NCBI RefSeq assembly: GCF_028421645.1
Contig: NZ_CP116887.1
Location: forward strand, 3,784,001-3,848,000
Reading direction: 5' to 3'
From: Aneurinibacillus sp. Ricciae_BoGa-3
Lineage (GTDB): Bacteria; Bacillota; Bacilli; Aneurinibacillales; Aneurinibacillaceae
Length of the DNA: 64,000 nt
The notes beneath the pieces were generated by a model. It did no database searches. It was not told the origin of the DNA and saw only the letters and a list, made by a program, of their open reading frames with translations. Made by a program: the position numbers and the translations under genes. This document shows positions 50,690 to 60,672 of the stretch, piece after piece; within the stretch, counting starts at the first letter, position 1, and each line of letters begins with the position of its first letter.

Positions 50690-50930
50690 CTACGGCTTAC
50701 ATAATTTAAAGGCTGGTGCAACAACCACAAAGGGATTAATCTACCCTACATACTTCCGAAAAAGGAGTAACATTCCGTGGTGCACCGGGTCGTTGTGGTC
50801 CGTCTTATACACGGGTTCGTAACACCAAGAAAATACGACCTACCTTCGCCAGCCGTAGTACCAGAATTGACATGAAACCCTATTTTCATCCTCTGTGGTG
50901 CCGCAAAGCGGCATAGAAGTCTTATACGAT
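50690..50930 (-). other. Non-coding 5' region of the IS110 remnant (candidate bridge-RNA region)
   Basis: About 240 bases upstream of the transposase start with no gene but several hairpins, for example GCCGC-TTT-GCGGC near 50900-50912. In IS110-group elements this is where the bridge RNA that pairs target and donor DNA is encoded. That such an RNA exists here is inference from position only. Confidence 0.4.
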
Positions 50931-50931
50931 C

Positions 50932-50964
50932 AAAAAAACCATGACGATCCGCCACGGTTTTTTT
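50932..50964 (-). terminator. Terminator of the sigma/anti-sigma unit
   Basis: Hairpin AAAAAAACC...GGTTTTTTT with an imperfect inner stem. It lies about 110 bases past the anti-sigma stop and at the outer edge of the IS110 remnant; symmetrical T-runs allow use in both directions. The stretch 50965-51072 shows nothing further. Confidence 0.75.
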
Positions 50965-51072
50965 GAGGGGGTGTGCGTATATGTAAACGTTCAGTTCCGA
51001 CTGGGCCCTTGCCGGATGATGAACGATTAAGCTGTTGTTGATACATCATACGCACTGCCGTTAAAAAGGTTC

Positions 51073-52335
51073 TTATTTATTATAAATTGGCCGCTCTGTA
51101 TTGTTATCCATATCAATTAACCAAATATCCGGTGGAGCCTTGCCGTCTCCGCTATCAAGCGTATACTCAACAATCCTTCCAGAAATCCAGTGATAATTCA
51201 CTTTGTATGTTTCCGGCCATACATGTGTTGCAAATGTAATTTTTCCGTCTTTATCCCGTATAAGCAGCTGATGGTCGCTTTCACTTACAAAATATTTCTC
51301 GTCCGAGGAGGGAATTCCCGGCGGACGGTAACCTGCTTTATCCTGATTCGGTGCAGATGCCTCCGGTGCCGCAAACCCAGCAATGGAATAACGGCCGGCG
51401 CGTGGCTTATCAAGAGCTGCTACACTGCCTTCTGCAACCGTCGCACCCGCCTTATTAGCAGGGGCTGGTGGCTGAGTATTGTTGTTATCAGACGCAACAA
51501 GTGCCGGAGAGGAATTCTCCTGTTTTTTTGGCTGGTCTTTAGCAGATGACTGCGAAGAAGACTGATTATCACTCTTGCTGCCTGCTACCGGTGCCTGATT
51601 CTGCGGCTGTGCCTGTGAACCCTGTGCTGGGCTCTGTTTGCTGTTGCCAGCAGATGGCTTCGTGGTTTGCTGCTGGACCTCATTAGCGGGCGATGAGCCT
51701 GTCTGTGCATGGCTTGCAGATGCATCAGGGCCTTTGGCCACCATTGTTCCGCCGGGAACCGGAGGAAGAGCCTTCTTATTCTGCGCGTCAGCTGTTGCAG
51801 CACCAGCCGCTGGTTCCTCAGCCGGTCCTACACTGTTCTGCGCAGGGGGTCTGACCTCTTTTGTACCAGTGGTCGTACTTTTTGTTCCCGTGTCCTGCTG
51901 GGCAAAAGACGAACCTACCGTTAAAGCAGACTCATGCATGGACTTGTTTTCCATCCCATAAATAACGGCAGACAGCAAAATCCCTGCGGCAGCCACACCG
52001 CCCAGCGAGCGGTATAAGCGAACTTTCCTTTCTTTATTAGCAGGTTGTTTGTCGGTTGTAAAAGGAACCACTGAGGCAGCCTGCTCCGTCCAAGTAGAAG
52101 CTGCTCGCTCTATGTCAATTCGGTCAAGCTCAGGCATGATGGATTGAACTATGCTAAACGGTGGTTCAACCATAGGGAGCTGCTCGAGACGGCCGGATAT
52201 ATGCTGCAGCCTTCCGTAAAGTAAGGAGCAATCCGGGCATTTGGACAGGTGCTGGAGCAGAGCCCGTCTCTCAGTAGAATTTAAATCATTATCCAGATCC
52301 CGCTGCATACATTCGTATGATTCTTCACATCTCAC
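51073..52335 (-). CDS. Zinc-finger anti-sigma factor, membrane anchored
   Basis: 420 residues. The cytoplasmic N-terminus carries the HxxxCxxC zinc motif HLSKCPDC (about 30-37). One membrane helix follows near 107-125 (SLGGVAAAGILLSAVIYGM). Next is a 190-residue extracytoplasmic linker rich in Ser, Gln, Pro, Ala and Asn (PAQGSQAQPQNQAPVAGS and similar), then a compact C-terminal region (YFVSESDHQLLIRDKDGK onward). It should hold the adjacent ECF sigma factor at the membrane. The GTG start at 52335 has AGGTGG 8 bases upstream and lies next to the sigma stop. Confidence 0.88.
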   Translation of the reverse strand: MRCEESYECMQRDLDNDLNSTERRALLQHLSKCPDCSLLYGRLQHISGRLEQLPMVEPPFSIVQSIMPELDRIDIERAASTWTEQAASVVPFTTDKQPANKERKVRLYRSLGGVAAAGILLSAVIYGMENKSMHESALTVGSSFAQQDTGTKSTTTGTKEVRPPAQNSVGPAEEPAAGAATADAQNKKALPPVPGGTMVAKGPDASASHAQTGSSPANEVQQQTTKPSAGNSKQSPAQGSQAQPQNQAPVAGSKSDNQSSSQSSAKDQPKKQENSSPALVASDNNNTQPPAPANKAGATVAEGSVAALDKPRAGRYSIAGFAAPEASAPNQDKAGYRPPGIPSSDEKYFVSESDHQLLIRDKDGKITFATHVWPETYKVNYHWISGRIVEYTLDSGDGKAPPDIWLIDMDNNTERPIYNK

Positions 52336-52336
52336 C

Positions 52337-52879
52337 CTATACACCACCTTTCTGATATTCGTGCAGAAGTTCCTGAAGCTGCTGCCTGGCCCTGTACAAA
52401 TAAGATTTTACGGTATTCAACGGCATATTTAAAATTTCCGCTATTTCATTGTATGATAAATCCTGCAAATACCGAAGAATAACCACGGTCCGATGCTGCT
52501 CAGGCAGTTCATTAATCGCCCGGCGCACTTCTTCGAACATTCCTGCGCGCTCCACTTCCTGTTCAACATTCTGGAAAGCGTACAGCACAAGTTCATTCTG
52601 CTCGATTGAAACCGTCTCTTTCTTCCGTCTAAATTTATCTATGCACACGTTCGTAACAATTCGCTGCACCCAGGTTGAGAATTTTGCTTTCTCCTGGTAT
52701 GTATCGATCTTTGTATATATACGGATTAGCGCTTCCTGAGAGGCATCCAGCGCATCCTGTTCATTACCAAGCACATAAAAAGCAGTTCGGTATACAGAAC
52801 TCTCAATCGTCTCTAAAAGCCTCACGAGAGATTCTCGGTCCCCATTCTGGGCGGCGCGTATTAAATTAGCATCGACCAC
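52337..52879 (-). CDS. ECF RNA polymerase sigma factor
   Basis: 180-residue sigma-70 of the extracytoplasmic-function class. Region 2 is near 20-90 (DALDASQEALIRIYTKIDTY, STWVQRIVTNVCIDKFRRKK). Region 4 is near 120-170 (LPEQHRTVVILRYLQDLSYN, LNMPLNTVKSYLYRARQQL). The start codon is GTG with GGGGAGG upstream. It is cotranscribed with the anti-sigma factor and preceded by a promoter of the type ECF factors recognise, so it is likely autoregulated. Which Bacillus ECF it corresponds to is not certain. Confidence 0.92.
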   Translation of the reverse strand: MVDANLIRAAQNGDRESLVRLLETIESSVYRTAFYVLGNEQDALDASQEALIRIYTKIDTYQEKAKFSTWVQRIVTNVCIDKFRRKKETVSIEQNELVLYAFQNVEQEVERAGMFEEVRRAINELPEQHRTVVILRYLQDLSYNEIAEILNMPLNTVKSYLYRARQQLQELLHEYQKGGV

Positions 52880-52906
52880 GCCCTTGCCTCCCCTCTCGTA
52901 CCATTA

Positions 52907-52933
52907 GACGCTAGGTACAAATAAAATGTTGCA
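52907..52933 (-). promoter_or_regulatory. ECF-type promoter of the sigma operon
   Basis: On the minus strand TGCAAC (52933-52928), a 17-base spacer and CGTC (52910-52907) followed by TAA. This is close to the TGAAAC-N16/17-CGTC pattern of Bacillus SigM/SigW-type promoters and 28 bases from the start codon. Autoregulation is inferred. Confidence 0.65.
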
Positions 52934-53019
52934 CTGCAATAAAGAATTTATCGGTGTTTCGGGATAATTTATGTACGAGTTCACCCTGTGAATATAATTC
53001 CAATTATTACCTACCTGTA

Positions 53020-55407
53020 TCATTTCATTACCATGCAGGAGAACCGATTGCGTCCTGCCGTCACCATTACCGCACCATGCTCGTCAGTCCGAATGGCCAG
53101 ACTTCCTGTTTTAACCAGTCTTTGTATGACTTCTGGAGCCGGATGGCCATACCTGTTCTTCCTGCCGACAGAGACAACAGACACATTCGGCTGCAGCCTG
53201 TCAAGCCATTGTTGGTTCGTCGACGAGCGGCTGCCGTGGTGTCCTACCTTCAGCACATCGACTTTACCCACGCCATCCCCTTCAGTTAGCAGCCGCTCCT
53301 CTCCGTTCCTCTCCAGGTCGCCAGTAAACAAAAAACGACGGCCAAACGCATTCAGCAGAAGAACGACCGAATTATCATTTTTGCTGCTGTCGCCATCCAA
53401 TTCTGCCTTCCCATAAGGCGGGTTGAGAATGGACCAATGATTGTCAGTTGAGTCCGCTATAACCTGTCCCTCCCTGGCAATGGAAACGGGAAGATGATAT
53501 TCAGTAATGGTTTTGACAATCTCTTTTTCCAGCTCTGTTTTCGCAGTCATCCCGTTCTCTAAAATCCTTCTAACAGGCATATGCCTGAGCAAATACGGAA
53601 CGCCCCCTACATGGTCAGCATCTCCGTGTGTCATAACAAGCAGGTCTATAGCATCAATTCCCCTGTACAGCAAAAAAGGTATGAGCACATTCTTAGCTGG
53701 CAGATAAGGATCGCGGACTTGTTTCCAGTCTTCTACAATGGAAGCCAGACCGCCGCTATCTATCACAACAACCTCTTTAGGTGTTTCGATTACAACTGTA
53801 TCACCCTGACCAACATCAAGAAAAGTGACAATTGTCTCCCTTTTCAGCCACTTAGGCCCAAATAAGAGAAATAAAAGAGTGGTGAAAGTTAAAAAGCAGA
53901 TAACACCCATTTTCCAGTTACATTTTATTTTACCATACATTAACAAGCCAAAAAAGATGATCGCTAGACAATAGAGCAAAAACCAGAACAGAGAGGGGGA
54001 ACGAAACGCAAAAATAAATAGTTTGCAGGCCTCGACATGATATAAAAAATGCAGGGCAGGCATAAGCACAGAATCTAAAGACCTGGCCAACAGCAGGCCA
54101 AGCGAACGGTGGATGCATGACAGAAGCAGCGCCGAAGCTGCTGTGGGAATAATAACTACGCTAAAGAAAGGTACGAACAAAAAGTTAATCAACGGGGATA
54201 AAAAAGAGAACAGGTGAAAATAGTAAACACTAAGTGGAAAAGAGACCATTGTTGCTGCAGCAGTGACTGAGATGTTCTCTTTAACGGGCTTATAGCGAAC
54301 CATTATTCTTTGGTTTAGCCCTGGAACCAGAACGAGCAGCCCCACTGAAACCACAAAAGATAGCTGAAAACTAATAGAGTGGATAATGTAAGGATTATAC
54401 ATGGCCATGCCAATGAAGGCTGCACCAATTATATTGAGTCCGTCCCTGTATAAGCCAAACAGAAAGGCCAAAAGAACCATCTCCCCCATAATCATCGCCC
54501 TGACAGAGGAAGGCCCTGCCCCCGTCAGGAGGACATAAAGAGGCAGAATCACGGCGGCTGCCAGGTAGGAGCGCTGCTTTGTGACTCCTATAAGCCGAAG
54601 CAAATAGAGAAGCCCTGCAACAACAAGCGTAATGTTGTGCCCCGAAACGGCTAGGATGTGGGCCAGGCCGAGGGACGAAAGCCGGGCATAACTCTCCGGG
54701 TCAATTTCATTTGCAGCACCTAGGAGAAGCCCCGATATTAACCCGGCTGTGTCAGGTGAGAACAACCGATCAATCCTGCCAATCAGCCACTTTTTCAGAG
54801 AAAGCATAGCTCCGGTAACTCCCTGTATTCCAGGCCGATAAGCCAGCGACCCAAAATCGGTTATTTGGCCAACCCAATGGATATGCTGGTAATGAAGATA
54901 AACGGGATAGTCAAGTGCGCCCGGATTGGACGGCGTCCCAGGAGACGATAAAACCATTCCACCTGTCAATTGGCAGTTATAGGAAAGACTCTGTTCTGCC
55001 ATGGTTTTTTGCTGCATATGCTCGAAGTAAAGGGTAGCACGAACTTTCTCAGGGGTTTTTAAGGTTTTCCCATCAATAGAGGAAACAACCAGTGTAACCC
55101 TGCACCGATTTCCGTCAAAATCCGGTTGGTCATCGACTCTGCCCAGGAATTGTACCTGCCCGGCAGCCAACTCGCTTGTGTTATGTATTTCCGTCCATGC
55201 ATACTGTGCGGCTCCGATTATAAAAAAACAGACTCCCCCGATTATCGGGCCTCTCAGGGAAATTCGCTTCCACGCGGTCAAAGGTAACAAGATGGCCGGT
55301 ATCAGCAGAAGCGATAACCCTAACAGGCTTCTTCCACCTGCCAAAGACCCATACGCCAGCCCGCCCAACAAACAAACACCAGACCAAAATAACGGACGCC
55401 ACTTCAC
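53020..55407 (-). CDS. comEC: DNA internalization protein ComEC/Rec2
   Basis: Membrane channel for single-stranded DNA uptake in competence. 795 residues. N-terminal helices are followed by an OB-like extracytoplasmic part (about 60-170). The Competence domain (about 230-500) has ILAVSGHNITLVVAGLLYLLRL, and the C-terminal metallo-beta-lactamase domain has THGDADHVGGVPYLL near 585 and KVGHHGSRSSTNQQWL near 735. The start codon is GTG with GGAGAGG. The MBL metal ligands are intact, so nuclease activity is possible. Confidence 0.95.
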   Translation of the reverse strand: MKWRPLFWSGVCLLGGLAYGSLAGGRSLLGLSLLLIPAILLPLTAWKRISLRGPIIGGVCFFIIGAAQYAWTEIHNTSELAAGQVQFLGRVDDQPDFDGNRCRVTLVVSSIDGKTLKTPEKVRATLYFEHMQQKTMAEQSLSYNCQLTGGMVLSSPGTPSNPGALDYPVYLHYQHIHWVGQITDFGSLAYRPGIQGVTGAMLSLKKWLIGRIDRLFSPDTAGLISGLLLGAANEIDPESYARLSSLGLAHILAVSGHNITLVVAGLLYLLRLIGVTKQRSYLAAAVILPLYVLLTGAGPSSVRAMIMGEMVLLAFLFGLYRDGLNIIGAAFIGMAMYNPYIIHSISFQLSFVVSVGLLVLVPGLNQRIMVRYKPVKENISVTAAATMVSFPLSVYYFHLFSFLSPLINFLFVPFFSVVIIPTAASALLLSCIHRSLGLLLARSLDSVLMPALHFLYHVEACKLFIFAFRSPSLFWFLLYCLAIIFFGLLMYGKIKCNWKMGVICFLTFTTLLFLLFGPKWLKRETIVTFLDVGQGDTVVIETPKEVVVIDSGGLASIVEDWKQVRDPYLPAKNVLIPFLLYRGIDAIDLLVMTHGDADHVGGVPYLLRHMPVRRILENGMTAKTELEKEIVKTITEYHLPVSIAREGQVIADSTDNHWSILNPPYGKAELDGDSSKNDNSVVLLLNAFGRRFLFTGDLERNGEERLLTEGDGVGKVDVLKVGHHGSRSSTNQQWLDRLQPNVSVVSVGRKNRYGHPAPEVIQRLVKTGSLAIRTDEHGAVMVTAGRNRFSCMVMK

Positions 55408-55471
55408 ATCGTCCTCTCCTTTTACATATATTGGTAATTATTTCTTTTACCAAATAGTAAAGGAAAAACAC

Positions 55472-55501
55472 AAAAAAAGGAAGAAGTAATTTTCTCCCTT
55501 T
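55472..55501 (-). terminator. Terminator between unknown gene and comEC
   Basis: Stem AAGGGAGAA / TTCTTCCTT with one wobble pair, then seven T residues on the minus strand. It directly follows the stop of the 55502-56089 gene. Confidence 0.65.
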
Positions 55502-56089
55502 TTAAAAACCCTGGAGCTCGTTTAATTGTTCAGATAAGCTGGAAAGCTCTTCTTTTATCACAAATGCATCTGGAATTCCGGCAGGCGCATCCATGCACTC
55601 ATTTAATTTTTCTAACAAGAGATTAATCCGGCCTTCTACAATCTGTTGGTCAATATACTGGTCCACCAGAATGTTAGCAAGTTCCTTTTCTTCCCCAAAT
55701 CCATCACTTTCGAAAATTCTTCCTTCGCGGAAGTGAATGTCTTTGCTCAATCCCTCTTCATATAGACGGAGCATGCCGGATGCCCCCATTAAATAGACAG
55801 AACCATAAAATAACCGGATAAGCGGGTTTGTGGCCATCTCTTCTTCCGTGATGCCATTTACATATAAACGTCCTTTGATTGGCAGACCTGCCTGCACAAC
55901 CAGTCGGAATACGCCATGTTCCGAATAAAAACCAAGGAGTAGTGTACCCTGCATGGTTTTCTTCTCTTCAACTGTAATTTCACTCCGTGACTTCGCTTCT
56001 TCCACTACACGATATACGTCATCGAATCGCTCCTGTGGCGCCTGAAAATTATCACAAACACCACGAATAGTAGCTATATTTGAATGCAT
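55502..56089 (-). CDS. Uncharacterised protein between comEB and comEC
   Basis: 195 residues, not recognised with confidence. There is no signal or membrane segment. The N-terminal two thirds looks like a mixed alpha/beta domain (TLLLGFYSEHGVFRLVVQAGLPIKG). The C-terminal third is helical and acidic (ILVDQYIDQQIVEGRINLLL, then EELSSLSEQLNEL), faintly recalling the short IDEAL-type peptide-binding segment of Bacillus proteins; that is a weak resemblance only. GAGGTG lies before the ATG at 56089. It has its own terminator and is not in the B. subtilis comE operon. Confidence 0.75.
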   Translation of the reverse strand: MHSNIATIRGVCDNFQAPQERFDDVYRVVEEAKSRSEITVEEKKTMQGTLLLGFYSEHGVFRLVVQAGLPIKGRLYVNGITEEEMATNPLIRLFYGSVYLMGASGMLRLYEEGLSKDIHFREGRIFESDGFGEEKELANILVDQYIDQQIVEGRINLLLEKLNECMDAPAGIPDAFVIKEELSSLSEQLNELQGF

Positions 56090-56191
56090 AGAAATCACCT
56101 CGTTAGTAGTTCAGAAGTTTTCCTTCTTGCTACATCTTTACCCCGTTTTCAGCATTCCATACCAATACGATGCGCCTTTTTTTAAAAACTT

Positions 56192-56695
56192 TCACTCTAT
56201 CACTTTTTCTTTAATCCCCTGCGGCGGCTCATAAGAATCAAGCTGCCTGAACTGTATGTTCTTTGCCGCCAACAGGGCCGCAACTTTTGTAAAGTCCTTC
56301 CGGTAGGGCCGGTGGTACACGACACTCGCTATGCCGCTGTTGGCGATCATGTTAGCGCACGTCCAGCAGGGCTGGTCTGTGACATATAAAGTTGCACCTT
56401 GCCTGTCTGCCTGATCCGTAAACAAAAATAAATTCTGCTCGGCGTGAATCGCCCTTATACATCGCTGTTTCCGGCTGATTTCGCCACGCTCATCCGGCTC
56501 ATAATAATCCTGCACCATGCACCCTTCATCTTCGCAGGAAGGTGTTTCGCTCGGGCTGCCGTTATAAGCGGTACCCAAAACTTTATGGTCGCGGATTAGT
56601 ACAGCTCCCACATGGCGCCGCGGGCATGTAGAGCGGGTGGCTGCCATATGTGCTAAATCCATAAAGTATTCGTCCCATGATTTTCTTTTAGACAC
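56192..56695 (-). CDS. comEB: dCMP deaminase family protein ComEB
   Basis: 167 residues. Zinc deaminase motifs are CIRAIHAEQNLF (His-Ala-Glu) and DQPCWTCANMI (PCxxC). An additional cluster, CPRRHVGAVLIR with CEDEGC, is typical of ComE operon protein 2. It deaminates dCMP to dUMP; its role in competence is unclear. The start codon is GTG with GAGGAGAT 5 bases upstream. The comEA-comEB order is kept but metY lies between them. Confidence 0.95.
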   Translation of the reverse strand: MSKRKSWDEYFMDLAHMAATRSTCPRRHVGAVLIRDHKVLGTAYNGSPSETPSCEDEGCMVQDYYEPDERGEISRKQRCIRAIHAEQNLFLFTDQADRQGATLYVTDQPCWTCANMIANSGIASVVYHRPYRKDFTKVAALLAAKNIQFRQLDSYEPPQGIKEKVIE

Positions 56696-56796
56696 AGACT
56701 ATCTCCTCTTTTCCTTTAGTCATATACACACCTTATTATCTTATAACACTAGAAAAACATTTTTGGTACCAAACGTCCGATATAGAGCAATAAGCA

Positions 56797-56829
56797 AGAA
56801 AAACAAGGGCGCAGTGGCCCTTGTTTTAT
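56797..56829. terminator. Terminator after metY
   Basis: Hairpin AAAACAAGGGC / GCCCTTGTTTT with an 8-base loop, T-rich on both strands. It lies 42 bases past the metY stop. Confidence 0.88.
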
Positions 56830-56870
56830 AATACTGTATGTGTATGGCGGACAGCTAATTGAAACGCAAT

Positions 56871-58193
<1,323 letters not shown>

Positions 58194-58212
58194 TTAGCAG
58201 GTCGATGAGGAT

Positions 58213-58380
58213 AAATAAAAACCTCTTCTGTTTGAAAGAAGAGGTTCCATACTCGGTATGTCACATCGCTCTCATCTTCCAAAGCATTGCTTTGCTGGAA
58301 TTAGCACCACGCAGCATGCTGCCGGTTGCCGGGCTTCTCAGGGCCAGTCCCTCCGCCTCTCTGGATAAGAGAATCTATTT
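58213..58380 (-). promoter_or_regulatory. SAM-I (S-box) riboswitch of metY
   Basis: The minus strand shows the S-box core. The 5' P1 strand CTCTTATCCAGAGAGGCGGAG leads to GGGACTGGCCC, GAAGCCCGGCAACC, GGTGCTAATTCCAGCA and GGAAGATGAGAG, closing P1. A terminator follows with arms AACCTCTTC / GAAGAGGTT and a TTTTTAT run (58247-58217). High SAM should therefore stop metY transcription. Confidence 0.96.
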
Positions 58381-58442
58381 TATTCGTGGTGCTTCGTGTT
58401 TCATGTTCTCTCAGCTGATCGAAATCATTGTTGTTGAGTACG

Positions 58443-58471
58443 ATTATAGCCACACTATTCCTACCTGTCAA
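58443..58471 (-). promoter_or_regulatory. SigA promoter of the metY leader
   Basis: Perfect consensus: TTGACA (58471-58466), 17 bases, TATAAT (58448-58443), about 65 bases upstream of the S-box. It begins 18 bases past the comEA stop on the same strand. Confidence 0.9.
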
Positions 58472-58488
58472 CTTAATTCGAATATTTC

Positions 58489-59256
58489 CTATTGCACGCA
58501 CACTTTTGGCCTCAGCTTCTCCAGCGTCTTCGGTCCGATCCCGGATATTTGGCGCAGATCATCGACCGTCTTAAAACCGTTATGTTCCTGTCTGTACTGT
58601 AGAATAGAAGCTGCCCTGCTGGGTCCTATGCCCGGTATTTTTTGCAGTTCATCCAGAGAAGCCCGGTTGAGGTTAATAGGAGCTTCTGCACCCGCACCCT
58701 GTAAAGCACCCGCTGCTTCGGATGATCCATTGCCAGATCTCCCCGTGCCGCTGCCCTGCTGGGAAGCTGATGAAGGACCTATGTATGCCTCGCCCTTGAT
58801 AGGTATGTACACAAGTGAACCATCCTGTAATGGTGCAGCTTCATTCACCTGTTTGGCATCCGCCTGCGTAAGCAGTCCTCCTGCCAGGCCGATTAGTTGG
58901 AAAAGCCTCGCATTCGCTTCAACCGTATACACTCCCGGGTGAACCACGGCTCCCTTAATATCGACAACAATTTTTTTAGCCCCCTGAACCGCCTTTGCAG
59001 TTCCCCCATCGCGGCTATGGATGCCCGGTGAGGCTGCGGTCTGCTGCAACTTTATCGGATCCCCCGGAGAAGCATGGGCTGGCTTTACAGTATTATGGGG
59101 TTCCTTAATTCCAGTGGCATCTAGCGGTATCATCTCCTGCTGTCCGTTTCCGGAGAAATAATAAAGCAGACTTGCGGCGAACAACAAGGCTGTTCCCATT
59201 GCAATCACCCATTTTTTCTTCTCCTGCCACAATGTCACCAACCTGACTATTATCAT
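58489..59256 (-). CDS. comEA: Competence DNA receptor ComEA
   Basis: Membrane-anchored receptor that binds double-stranded DNA at the cell surface for uptake. 255 residues. An N-terminal helix (about 17-36) is followed by a flexible linker. An SLBB domain (about 93-157, KIVVDIKGAVVHPGVYTV) precedes a Ser/Gly linker and the helix-hairpin-helix pair (INLNRASLDELQKIPGIGPS and DDLRQISGIGPKTLEKL). GAGGAGG is 9 bases before the ATG at 59256, six codons inside the longest frame. The helix-hairpin-helix motifs are intact. Confidence 0.95.
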   Translation of the reverse strand: MIIVRLVTLWQEKKKWVIAMGTALLFAASLLYYFSGNGQQEMIPLDATGIKEPHNTVKPAHASPGDPIKLQQTAASPGIHSRDGGTAKAVQGAKKIVVDIKGAVVHPGVYTVEANARLFQLIGLAGGLLTQADAKQVNEAAPLQDGSLVYIPIKGEAYIGPSSASQQGSGTGRSGNGSSEAAGALQGAGAEAPINLNRASLDELQKIPGIGPSRAASILQYRQEHNGFKTVDDLRQISGIGPKTLEKLRPKVCVQ

Positions 59257-59274
59257 CTCCGCAACCCTCCTCAC

Positions 59275-59303
59275 TTGTGGTTTTATTTTCGTTTCCCTAT
59301 AAT
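59275..59303 (+). promoter_or_regulatory. Possible promoter of the small gene before comER
   Basis: TTGTGG (59275-59280), a 17-base spacer and TATAAT (59298-59303), 43 bases before the start codon. The -10 is perfect and the -35 partial. Confidence 0.5.
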
Positions 59304-59346
59304 TTTGTTATACTACATTATGCTTTTCGAAAAGGAGTTGACAAAA

Positions 59347-59595
59347 ATGAGCGTCCATCATGCGATAACAGAACACTCATCCCGGCAGGCAGAATACATC
59401 CTTCTGTATCGTAAACTTGATGCAATGCGTGAAGTAAGAATCGAGCAGGCTATTCAACAGTGCCGTGCAGGAAAAGAAATTAACGTGACAGAAATCAATA
59501 ATGTGACAGAGCAGATTAACCAACTGGCAGCCCGCCATCATCTGCCGCCACGCAGACATGTGACGGTTGATATGATCCGCGAGGCCAGCCGTTAA
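59347..59595 (+). CDS. Small conserved protein, DUF2533/YpbS-like
   Basis: 82 residues, starting MSVHHAITEHSSRQAEYILL; helical and polar, no membrane segment or cysteine-rich motif except one Cys. The start phrase and the KEINVTEINNVTEQINQLA segment resemble the small DUF2533 (YpbS) proteins of Bacillus, function unknown; this is from memory of the family. AAGGAG is 9 bases before the ATG. It is divergent from comEA. The 246-base gap to comER holds no further gene. Confidence 0.7.
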   Translation: MSVHHAITEHSSRQAEYILLYRKLDAMREVRIEQAIQQCRAGKEINVTEINNVTEQINQLAARHHLPPRRHVTVDMIREASR

Positions 59596-59841
59596 TGCCA
59601 TGTCATTTGGCTGACCAGTCGCTTCAGCGATAGGCGGCAGACTTATGATACGTGTAACTTTATGATACATGTAAATTGATTTTTACTTTTTTTTCCATTT
59701 TATCATAAATGGAAATAACTGTATACTAAATTCTCCTCCCGCGGCATAGGCTTACGTAATAACGCAATGTTTATGCCGCACTGCTATTCTTTCTTCAGTC
59801 TGCGGCTTATTAAAGAAGGGAAGAAAGAGAGGGCTTACTCG

Positions 59842-60669
59842 ATGCAATACGCTTTCATTGGCACCGGAAATATGGGGACCATTTTGATTGAATCGCTCAT
59901 TGAATCAGGTGCGATTCATCCCTCCCAAATAATCGCTTCAAACCGCACACCAGAAAAGCTTGAACGGCTCGCAAACAAATTTACTGAATTAAAAGTTTCA
60001 CACAACAAAAATGCTGCACGAGAAGCATCCATTCTGTTTCTCTGTGTAAAACCTCATGATTATCCCGTGGTTCTTGATGAGATAAGCGAAAGCTTAACAC
60101 CTGGTAAAATCGTACTTTCGATAACAAGCTCCATCGGACCCGCTATGCTTGAGCGGCATTCGCATGCCAAAGCAGCCCGGATTATACCAAGCATTACGAA
60201 TTCCGCCTGCAGCGGAGCTTCGCTGATAACTTTTGGCAGCCGGATCGATGCCTCTGACAAACAGATCCTCCTTCGCTTGTTTTCCACCATTAGCAAGCCT
60301 ATCGAAATAAATGAAGACATCACACGTATTTCATCCGACCTTGTCAGCTGTGGCCCCGCTTTCTTTAGTTTCTTAGTACAGCGCTACATTGACTGTGCTG
60401 TGAAGGAAACGAATATTTCCAAAGATCAGGCAACTTCAATGATTACAGAGATGCTGATCGGTCTGGGAAAATTGTTGGAGGAAGGCCGGTATACACTGCC
60501 CGCCCTTCAGGAAAAGGTTTGCGTTCCGGGCGGCGTTACGGGGATAGGGCTTGAGGTTTTGGACAAAACAACCGATCAAACATTTGAAAGACTCATTGAA
60601 GCCACCCACCAGAAGTTTAAGACAGATATCGAAGAAGTTACCCATGCCTTTGCAAAATCAAATCTGTAA
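59842..60669 (+). CDS. comER: ComER, pyrroline-5-carboxylate reductase-like protein
   Basis: 275 residues of the ProC superfamily. The N-terminal NAD(P)-binding motif is AFIGTGNMGTIL (4-15). The C-terminal helical dimerisation domain contains VCVPGGVTGIGLEVLDK, matching the ProC PGG-T motif. Position beside comEA, divergent from it, identifies it as late competence gene comER; its biochemical role is not established. GAGAGGG is 8 bases before this ATG, and the 25-codon upstream extension is rejected. Confidence 0.9.
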   Translation: MQYAFIGTGNMGTILIESLIESGAIHPSQIIASNRTPEKLERLANKFTELKVSHNKNAAREASILFLCVKPHDYPVVLDEISESLTPGKIVLSITSSIGPAMLERHSHAKAARIIPSITNSACSGASLITFGSRIDASDKQILLRLFSTISKPIEINEDITRISSDLVSCGPAFFSFLVQRYIDCAVKETNISKDQATSMITEMLIGLGKLLEEGRYTLPALQEKVCVPGGVTGIGLEVLDKTTDQTFERLIEATHQKFKTDIEEVTHAFAKSNL

Positions 60670-60672
60670 TGC

